Source: Anisodus tanguticus (taxonomy: Eukaryota > Streptophyta > Magnoliopsida > Solanales > Solanaceae). Taken from it: a DNA stretch of 64,000 bases. The translations under genes and the position numbers were made by a program. The notes below the pieces were generated by a model that had not been told where the DNA came from, searched no databases, and saw only the letters and a list, made by a program, of their open reading frames with translations. Positions 55,410-64,000 of this stretch are shown here, one piece after another (within the stretch, counting starts at the first letter, position 1; every line of letters starts with the position of its first letter). Location: the NCBI GenBank assembly GCA_034509755.1, contig CM067556.1, forward strand, positions 14,345,501 through 14,409,500. Reading direction: 5' to 3'.

Positions 55410-58400
55410 ATGAACAACTCTTCTGCAGGGCCATCCTCTAAAGCTAGAGTAGGAGCATCACAACCTTCCGAAAGTTCACTTAAAAGGAAACGTGGCATGT
55501 TTCAGAAAGACTGTAAGTGACCATTTACATAGATGTGATAAGTAATAACAAATTACTGCACATTGTTTTATTTAATACTAACATTTCTTTTATTTTTTGT
55601 ACAGTGCAACACATGATGTACGGTTTTGGAGATGATAGCAATGTAAGATGCCTCTCTGTTTCACTCTTCATCTTTTCATTGTTTTTCATCTGTGTAGGTC
55701 TATGGTGTTTATACTCGTTAATTGTTTTGCTTATGGCAATCCAGTGAATTATGTCATGCTGCTGTCACCAAGTTCTTTGTCTGTACAGGTGTTGATAGTG
55801 GGAAATTTTGCAGTTTCTGTGGGTTCAGATTGAATATGGCCTTTGCTTATTGGCTACTGTTCAACAATGTTCTAATAACACCATTTGCTGGCTATGAGAA
55901 TTAGTTTAATCTTCCGTTGGTAACAGTACTAAGCTTGTGTATAGGCTCTACCAATAACGTCTGGAGGGGCTTTTGGGAGGACTGAGGACCCGTGCTGACT
56001 CTTAGGAAAGAACAGAAATTCAGGAGTTGAAGTTTTGTAAAGATATTGTCTAGTTGTCTTTTAAAAAGGATAATCTTCTTTGCTGGAGTAGTCATTTTCC
56101 TGTTTCACAACATCTTGCTTTCCCTGCTCCATAAGGGAGTAGAGCACGGTCATAATGCTTTAGTGACTCCATCATAAAACTGAGATAATTTTGCTGGAAG
56201 ATTTTCTTCTTGATATGTTTCCTTTTGTGGCTTTAAGTTTGTCGCTTCTAATATAGTCAACTGATACTGGACTTCAAAAGCAATCAGGGATGGATGACGG
56301 TTGATTACCTTATAAATATCAAAATTTTATGTAAACATTACACTCATTCTGATTTTATATGAGTTACTGGTATTATTTTATCCCTTGATCTTTACTGAGC
56401 TTCTAGTGCTGCACTGTCAGCCACTTCCGGAAACTGTGTCACTTGTGGAAGACATCGTGGTGGATTATGTCACTGATATGGTGAGTTGAACTTACTCCGA
56501 TCCACTGCTATTCTTTCGAAGAGGTTTCAGAAAATACATCTTCCTGCATAAAGCTTTGCATCTTACACAATTTATTTTCTTTAAGTAAGTTTTTTGATGA
56601 AACATGCATTTGGTCCTATCTTTTAAGCTCTTCAACTTGCGTAGGTGCACAAAGCTCAGGATATTGCAACCAAAAGGGGGAAGCTTTTGACAGAGGACTT
56701 TCTGTTCTTAATTAGAAAGGTAGGTCTTTTCATGAGTTCAACATGCATATATATAATATGTATGCATATCTGTGTCTGTAGCAATATATTGAATATTTAA
56801 TTGAAAAATGTCCATCTCATTTTTTCTCAATGAGAGGTCCTTCAACAACAACAACATACCCAGTGAAATCCCACAACGTGGGGTCTGGGGAGGGTAGAGT
56901 ATACACAGATCTTACATCTATCTTGGTAGGTAGAGCGGCTATTTTCGAAAGACAATTGGCTCAAGACACAACATAAATACAAGCAAAACAAGAGAAACGG
57001 TCAGACCCGTGCAAGAAATTTAAAGTAGTATGACAATGATGGTAACAAAAACGGATAAGCCATGATAAAACATTCTGAAAAAGAAGAAGCAGTAAATAAC
57101 GCAGGTAGATAAGATAAACAAAGTACACGAAAGAACACACATCAGCAGGAATCAAACGACATGGGACTATAAAGCAATACTGCCCCTATTAGTACGATAC
57201 GCTAAGCAGGTCTACAATAATACAACTACATCTACCAGTATGTAAGCGTAAGTAGGACTACGCTCAACTACCTACTACCCTTTCACCCTAATACGTGTCC
57301 CACAATTCCCTATTTAAGGTCATGTCCTCAGTAAGTTGTACCTGCTCCATATCCCGTATAAACACCTCTCCCCAATACTTTTTTGGCCTACCTCTACCCC
57401 TCATGAACCCGTCCATAGTCAATCTCTCACACCTCCGCACTGGGGCATTTGTGTGTCTCCTCTGCACATGCCCGAACCATCTCAACCTCGCTTCTCGCAT
57501 CTTATCCTCCACCGATGCAACTCTCACTCTGTCACGGATATCATAATTTCTAATCCTATCCCTCCTTGTATGCCCACATATCCATCTCAGCATCCTCATC
57601 TCTGCAACTTTCATCTTTTGGATGTGCGAAGTCTTGACTGACCAACACTCAACCCCATACAACATAGTCGGTCTAACCACCACTCTATAGAACTTGCCTT
57701 TAAGTTTTTGTGGCACATTTTTATCACACAATACTCTAGAAGCAAGCCTCCATTTCATCTACTCTGCACCAATACGATGTGTGACATCATCAATCTCTCC
57801 ATTCCCTTGGATAATGGACCTGAGATACTTGAAACATATTTTATTTGGAATGACCTGAGTACTAAGCCTCACCTCCACGCTTATCTCAAGATCGCTCCCA
57901 TTACTAAACTTGCACTCCAAGTATTCTGTCTTGGTCCTACTTAGCCTGAACCCTTTAGACTCTAGAGTCTATCTCCAAACCTTCAGCTTAACGTTCACTT
58001 TGATGCGGGTCTCATCAATCAAGACTATGTCATCTGCGAATAACATACACCATGACACCTCCCCTTGAATTTGTCGTGTTAGTCCATCCATCACCAAAGC
58101 AAATAGGAATGGGCTTAGAGCTGATCCCTGGTGCAACTCCATCATCACTGGAAAGTGCTCCGAGTCTCCTATTGTCCGTACCTTGGTCTTGGCTCCATCA
58201 TACATATCCTTGATCGCCCTATTGTACGTCACAGGTACACCTCTAACCTCCAAACATTTCTATAGAACATCCCTAGGGACTTTGTCATATGCCTTCTCGA
58301 TGTCGATGAAAACCATATGTAGGTCTCTCTTCTTCTCCCTATATTGCTCCACCAACCTCCTAATAAGATGAATGACTTCTGTAGTCGAGCGCTCCGCATG

Positions 58401-60133
58401 AATCCAAACTGGTTTTCAGAAATAGACACGTCTCTTCTCACCCTCATCTCCACGATCATTTTTCAAACTTTCATAGTATGACTTAGCAGCTTGATACCCC
58501 TATAGTTGTTGCAACTCTGGATGTCACCTTTGTTCTTGTACAAAGGAATCATCGTACTCCACCTCCATTCTTCGGACATTCTTGTCGTCTTAAAAATGAC
58601 ATTAAACAACTTAGTCAGCCACTCCAAATCTGCTCTGCATACGCTCTTCCAAAATTCAACTGGGATCTCATCCGGCCCGGTCGCTCGTCCCTTGCGCATC
58701 CTGCGAACATCACCCTTAACCTCTTCAATCTTAATACTTCTACAATATTCAAAATCCCGAGACCTTCCGGATTGCTCCAGGTCTCCCAGCACAATATCTT
58801 TATCTCCTTCGTTCAAGAGTTTATGGAAGCAAGACTGCCACTTCTGTCTAATAAGCGTGTCCTCCACCAGTACTTTGCCGTCCTCATCCTTGATGCACCT
58901 CACGTGATTTAAGTCACGGGTCCTCTCTCTCGCCTTGGCTAGTCTGTACAACTTTTTATCCCGCCTTTTTCCTCTGATTCCACATACAAGCGTTCAAAAG
59001 CCGCCGTAACCGCTAGCTTTGCCTCCTTCCTCGCCATCTTATATAATTCTCTATTCGTCCATTTCTCCACCTCATTCTTGCTTTCTACCAATTTCGCATA
59101 CGCCACTTTCTTTGCTTCCACCTTTTCTTGAACTTTACCATTCCACCACCAGTCCCCTCGATGCCCACCACAGCTACCCCGCGAGACCCCTAGCACTTCT
59201 CAAGCTACCTTCTGAATGCATATGGCCGTCCTATCCCACATACCGGTCGCATCCCGCCTATTCCCCCAAGTCCCCCGGACTGTCAACCTCTCCCCCATCT
59301 CCTGTGAGTTTGCTATATTATTTTTCAGTTCAGAACATTAAGGAAACTATTAGGACCTGCCGATTAGTGGAACAAACCCATATGTAAGTGTCCGGACAGC
59401 CAAGTGTAATTGGACAGAAGCTGAGATTTCTAGTTTGCTCATCTCAAGCTTAATCAGTAGTTTAAGGTTTTATCTGTCACAACTATTTTGGTTTACCTCA
59501 TGTGTGTTAGTACTGCTCTCGAGCTGAACAATTGGTTTCATTATGATAGATCCTAGTTTAGCATGTATCACCATGACAGAATTGAAATCTGAAAATGATT
59601 CCATTAGTAACTTTATGTATATTCGTGCTGATTAACCTGAAAGTCTTTTGGACTAGTTTGATTCTTCCATGCCAACTAGAAAAGTGTGACAATAGTCAGC
59701 TTCATACTATGTTGATTCATCAAAATCAGCAAATTATTCGAATTTTTTGTTGGGGAGACTTGGGGTGGGAGTTCATGGTGTTGCCTTGGCCTTATTTCCT
59801 TTTGTTTGGTGCCACTTTCCTCATTTTATTGCTGACTGCTTTCTTTTGCTGTGATTTTAATATATTTCAAGACATGTCCATAGCTGACAAAAGGAATATA
59901 GATGATCATTCTGAAAAATCAGTCCTGCTACGCTTGCATAGGCTCTATGAGCTGGAGATGATGTTACTGCAATTGTGCTTTATGAGTTTTTGAATTTTGG
60001 ATGAATGCTTTCTTCTGTGCAGGACTTGCCGAAACTTAACCGGTGTACAGAACTGTTGTCCATGAATGAGGAGCTGAAACAAGCTCGGAAGGCGTTCGAG
60101 GTTGATGAAGAGAAATTGGCTACACTTGAGTGA
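55410..60133 (+). CDS. TAF13: TFIID subunit 13 (TBP-associated factor 13)
   Basis: Five coding exons: 55,410-55,512, 55,605-55,642, 56,421-56,480, 56,645-56,719 and 60,023-60,133. All have GT-AG borders and compatible phases, giving 128 residues. A 5' UTR exon ends near 54,499 (TTGCAG|GTTTCT) and joins at 55,379. After a Ser-rich N-terminus, the histone-fold region runs through FQKDLQHMMYGFGDD, PLPETVSLVEDIVVDYVTDM, VHKAQDIATKRGKL and DFLFLIRKD; a KLNRCTELLSMNEELKQARKAF helix ends it. TAF13 pairs with TAF11 in TFIID for RNA polymerase II initiation in the nucleus (established knowledge). All conserved blocks are intact. Intron 4 is 3.3 kb because an antisense LINE is inserted in it. Confidence 0.95.
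56842..59305 (-). mobile_element. 5'-truncated RTE-type LINE in TAF13 intron 4
   Basis: The minus strand carries reverse transcriptase text: ATGPDEIPVEFWK near 58,680, NKGDIQSCNNYRGIKLLSHT near 58,510, QGSALSPFLFALVMDGLT near 58,100 and CMLFADDIVLIDE near 58,030 (the catalytic motif is FADD). The conserved C-terminal part is at 57,758-57,288 (RWFGHVQRR). The 3' end is a (GTT)n tail at about 56,842-56,855. The endonuclease half is missing, and at least four frameshifts or stops break the ORF. The 5' limit is approximate; no target duplication was found. Confidence 0.88.
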
Positions 60134-60732
60134 GGGGAAGTGTGAAGTTATGTTCTTACTTCAGAATGCCAAATTGAGTGGTGGCACCATAGGACCGGTG
60201 TACAATGTGCTCATTTACCAACACAGGATTAAATAGCTTCTTCTCCTTGGTTTTTTCTAGCTCAATCAGATGCCTGTTACCTTGTCCCTGTGGTTGGAAC
60301 TTGGAACCATTTACGAAGAGTAGCATCCAGCGTGTTTCTGTAACTTCACAGTTGTTGACGAAATTGCTCTATTGCGTCTCGTAGCAAAACATTCTGCATT
60401 GCTGATAAAATTATTTCAATTTAAAGGGTATATAATTTAGTTGTAAGGAGTTTTGCTTATATTCAATGTTTCCCTTTTTATGGAGTAATTGCTTTTAACG
60501 AAAGGTAGATCCATTTAATTAGTACGGGACATATTACTGTATTGCATAGCAGTATTGTAGTTTATAGTTGTAATTTGTATGGCATTCTTTTCGGGTTAGC
60601 AGTCTTAAAATGTTCGACACTTGAGAATTCAAATGCATTTAGGTACATCAAGTTTTATACTATTTGATTTGGATATTTTCAAACAACTACTACTTTAATG
60701 TCTTCTAGAATCACCATTAATATAATATAGTA

Positions 60733-60933
60733 CTCCCTCAGTCTCAATTTATGTGACATCATTTTCTTTTGTGTGTGTCCCAAGAAAATGTCACATTTCT
60801 ATATTTATTAGATAATTTATAGTCACACATTTATATAAGATTTATTTTGAACCACATTTTAAAAGTGTTTTTTTTTTAAATAAAATAATTTGTGTCAAGT
60901 TAAAATGTGTCATATAAATTGGGACAGAGGGAG
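60733..60933. mobile_element. Stowaway MITE
   Basis: 201 bp. The termini CTCCCTCAGTCTCAATTTAT and its complement (ATAAATTGGGACAGAGGGAG) are well preserved. TA dinucleotides flank it (60,731-60,732 and 60,934-60,935). It lies between TAF13 and the coiled-coil locus. Confidence 0.88.
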
Positions 60934-61288
60934 TAGTATATATACCAAATTAACATCTTAAACTTGACATGTAGTTTGAAAAATGTCGTATTAAATGAAA
61001 TGGTGAGATTAACATTTATGTTTTTAAGAAGAATAAGCCAATGAAACTGCAATTTTAACATACGCAAATCTTGGAAACGCGACGCATTGTTTTGGCAACC
61101 AGAGTAACTCGGTGAATTTTCCCAAACTCGTTCCTCAACTCATCAACGCCTCCACTCAGTTTCGCGCCAACAGAAGTATAAGTATCTGGTAGAACCCAAT
61201 TTAGAATTCTCAAATCAAAGCTCGCCCCTCTCTCTCTCTCTCACACACACGCACACGCCAGTTCTCACGGTTCAACTTGCTAGAGAAA

Positions 61289-63225
61289 ATGTCAGTGTCA
61301 AAATCGAGTGCAAGGAAGAGAGTTTCGGAGCGGGAAATTCCGAAATCGGAGAGAAAAAGGCGAGTCAGTGCTGCAGAAGATGAATTCGATGCTGAGATCT
61401 CGGAGTAGGCGTTCATTTTCATTCAGTTCTATTAATTTTCTTAGTTTTTTTCTGGAAGCTGATGAGATCGTGTGAAATTAACAGTGATATCAAAGGAATT
61501 ATGACGGCGCTAAAGCAGATAAGAGAGAAAGCACAGCAGGACGGCCTGAAGAAGAAACAATCTCTAGGTGCATTTCTGTATTCCTGTTTCCGTTGATAAT
61601 GAATTTCTCGTGTATAAGTAGGTATATGTGAATCTGTATAATTTTTTGTACGTGTAGTTTGAGTTAGCGAGCTGAGTCTCCAACCTTGAACTAAGCTCTG
61701 TTTTCTCCATTACGTGTATGTTGTTGAACTATTCGCAGATGCAATATCACGTGTTTTTGCAATGTATTTTATTAGAAAATGTGTGTGGGAGTTGATTTTC
61801 TAGGAATTCCAGTTCGTTGTTTTTTTTTGTTGAGATTTCTGATTATGCTAATGATTTGTACATTGTAATTGTTTACTTGAATTTTGTGCATTTACAAGTT
61901 TGTAGAATTGTTCAGTGTTGCATAAAGATCTAAAACTGATTTTAGTTACGACTGTCAGCTTGTTAAGTCACTCAAGCAGCTAATCTTTCAGTTCTGACAC
62001 TTACCAGTAGCTGTTTGACTAATCTGATGTATTGTGTAGCCTTTTTTGATGAGTAGAAATGCATAGAAGAGTTCTACTGATTGTTCTTGAGTAAAATTGA
62101 TACTAATTGGGACAATCCCTGCATAACTTAGTGCACGAAAACGTAAGCCTGATGAGTTCCTCCTCATCTGTTTCTGCAATATCAAGTCCAGCAATTAATA
62201 TATGGTGCGTCACTTTAATAATAGAAATGGTTATTAACGTTACTGCTTATTGTTGTCTGTGGTTAGCGTGACTTCAGAAGTCAAGTCAAAGATTGATGAG
62301 CTGAAACTAAAACTTGAGAAAGACAGGTGAGAAATATATTGTTGCATAATCATATATACATGCTAAATCTAAGGCTTAAGTGGTCTAAATGGTAGCTTCT
62401 TGTTAATGCTCGATATGTTTGATCATCAGGCAAAGCTTTGCCAAGGCATTGTCCAAGAGCTCCAAAGAGGTCAGCATCGATTAGATGAGTCAGATGTGAT
62501 AGAACGTTTGAATAAAAGCTTACTACTTTGAATATACATTCTTGCTTCTATGCAGTTTGAATTTATGAGAAATTCAACGAGAAAGCTACACATCTGCAGT
62601 CTCTCAAAGGTACTTTTTCTAGTGTAAGTTTTTTCACAACAATGACCTGTTTGTAGTCTCTACAACATTTGGAGCATTGTGTTTCTAGTTTAACCACCTG
62701 TTATTCATTTAACTGTATCAATTTAGCAAATTTTGCAATCTTTTACTGGCCTAAACTGAACACTGTTTCAGAATTCTAATTAACAAGATATGGACATTCA
62801 TACTCATGATATGTGGTATGTCGACAGATGCTATATCCAAAAAGAAAGACTATTCATGCGATATGAGCAACTAAGTGAGTTACAGGAACTATCTGTATTA
62901 TATTGTCATTGAATGATAAGGATGCCTCTGACAGATTTTTATGACATTTCTTCAGGGAAGAAAGAGAAGAGCATGATATCTGAACTTGAACAAGACTCTA
63001 CGAAACTAATTTCTGAACTAGAGGAGTCACTGAAGAAAAAGAAGCAGGTTAACTTCTTCGATGCACCATATCTCTGTCACCCACACACATGCATCATCGA
63101 ACAGTCAGTAATGTGTCTTTTTTTTTTATGTTTGACAGGATGATAAAGAATTCAGCTTTCTGAGAAAAACTCTAGGTTCATTTCTGGATAATGCCGAAGT
63201 TGAGGACTTCCCACCTGATGATTGA
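61289..63225 (+). pseudogene. Coiled-coil nuclear-type protein gene with incompatible exon phases
   Basis: Eight exon-like blocks with GT-AG borders: 61,289-61,404, 61,485-61,567, 62,267-62,326, 62,430-62,469, 62,556-62,609, 62,828-62,874, 62,956-63,047 and 63,139-63,225. The N-terminus is basic (KSSARKRVSEREIPKSERKR), then IKGIMTALKQIREKAQQ, heptad-rich KSKIDELKLKLEKDRQSFAKAL, EKSMISELEQDSTKLISELE and LRKTLGSFLDNAEVEDFPPDD. I do not recognise the family. It looks like a small plant coiled-coil protein, possibly chromosome-associated (inference). Joining exons 2 and 3 gives a TGA at once; exon 5 keeps coiled-coil text (YEKFNEKATHLQSL) only in a frame that exon 4 does not feed; exon 6 switches frame internally. 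The phases look like small deletions, so a pseudogene is likely. Confidence 0.65.
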
Positions 63226-64000
63226 AAGTCACGAAGATGTATCTGTAGTTGAAATGAAAGTGTTTTTATCTCCTGATGATTGAACGTTCCACAGATGGTC
63301 TGTGGATACCACCACTAGCAATTATTTTGAACATCTTATAGTTGATATTAAAGAGATAAGAAAACTCTTCTAAGATCAAGCTTATACATTTAAACTGTTC
63401 CACTTATCAATAGATTTTCTTAGTAGTTGCATTGAATAACTATCATTTGCTGCGTTTTCAGTATTACTGCTACATCATCTGTTGCTGCTTAATCCTAATA
63501 GGACAGCCTAATGTTGACTCTAAAAGGCTGAATTGAGATGTATTAAATGATATAGATATTCTAGTTCTTCCGCTGCTCGATCAATTCCTGTTTTTCTTTC
63601 TTTCCTTCGCGCTGAATCTTGTAATAGGCAATGATTGTCGTTTTTCATTTTCGAAAATGTTTCTATGTTGTACATAGCCGCTAGTACCATTAAGAGAAAT
63701 GGTTCAGCTGTGATTAAACAGTAATCATACATGTAAGTGAATATTACTAGTGTAAAATCACCTGATATTAACTTTAAAAAACAAATAAGAACCAGTACAA
63801 TATTAGAAGAGATCCAGATACATCGGAAAAATAAGGAGTGGAAAAAGTCCTGTCCTCACTCCTTTTTCTGTATGTATCACTTGGTCTATGGAGCTAAAAC
63901 GGTATGGAAGGAAAGGTGGACGAGGACTGTGAAAATTTAATGGACTAAAGAAAACACTTGAATTATAAATTGCACACTGGTGAACAGTTTCGTGAATAAT
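63226..64000. other. 3' flank of the coiled-coil locus
   Basis: No gene recognised to the end of the window. A short partial duplication of the terminal text (CTCCTGATGATTGAA near 63,271, echoing the CCACCTGATGATTGA stop region) is seen just after the stop. Confidence 0.4.

Overview
This window is nuclear DNA from a flowering plant, most likely a member of the Solanaceae. The host genes have introns. The repeats are typical of that family: an RTE-type LINE with a GTT-rich tail, tRNA-derived SINEs, Stowaway MITEs and many Copia LTR retrotransposons. The genus cannot be fixed from sequence alone. There is no bacterial-style operon, CRISPR array or rRNA, and I found no previously undescribed defence or biosynthetic system. 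What is unusual is how the transposons have reshaped the genes.

Region by region: (1) 1-1,556 holds a G-rich tandem repeat and a SINE upstream of GRXS17. (2) 1,557-7,368 (+) is GRXS17, a three-CGFS-domain monothiol glutaredoxin with three coding exons. Its intron 1 is built from decayed tandem copies that include pieces of exon 1. (3) 7.4-12.3 kb carries MITEs, a LINE fragment and a Copia gag gene split by a Mutator-like element with a 9-bp target duplication. (4) 12,364-14,548 (-) is a PPR pseudogene with about four lesions. (5) 16,021-20,788 is a decayed Copia element. (6) 20,807-33,671 (-) is an HsfB5-like heat-shock factor. Its two exons are separated by a 12,253-bp intron that holds two adjacent LTR retrotransposons, each with a matching 5-bp target duplication. 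Removing both leaves an intron of about 0.88 kb. (7) 33.7-39.5 kb: a further Copia element (34,056-39,116) sits in the Hsf promoter, between two roughly 97% identical copies of the promoter-proximal 0.37 kb. (8) 39.8-44.1 kb has a truncated Copia, a Stowaway MITE, a hAT fragment and an LTR remnant. (9) 44,366-45,039 (-) is an RMA1-like RING E3 ligase with two frameshifts. (10) 46.3-52.1 kb has two solo LTRs (one certain, one candidate) and a Copia fragment. (11) 55,410-60,133 (+) is TAF13, a TFIID subunit with five coding exons and a LINE in intron 4. (12) 61,289-63,225 (+) is an eight-exon coiled-coil gene whose exon phases no longer fit together.

Function: the likely working host genes are GRXS17 (redox and Fe-S related), HsfB5-like (transcription) and TAF13 (basal transcription). 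The PPR, RMA1-like and coiled-coil loci look broken. Because the three intact genes read cleanly across many exons, general sequencing error is a less likely cause of the lesions, but it cannot be excluded.
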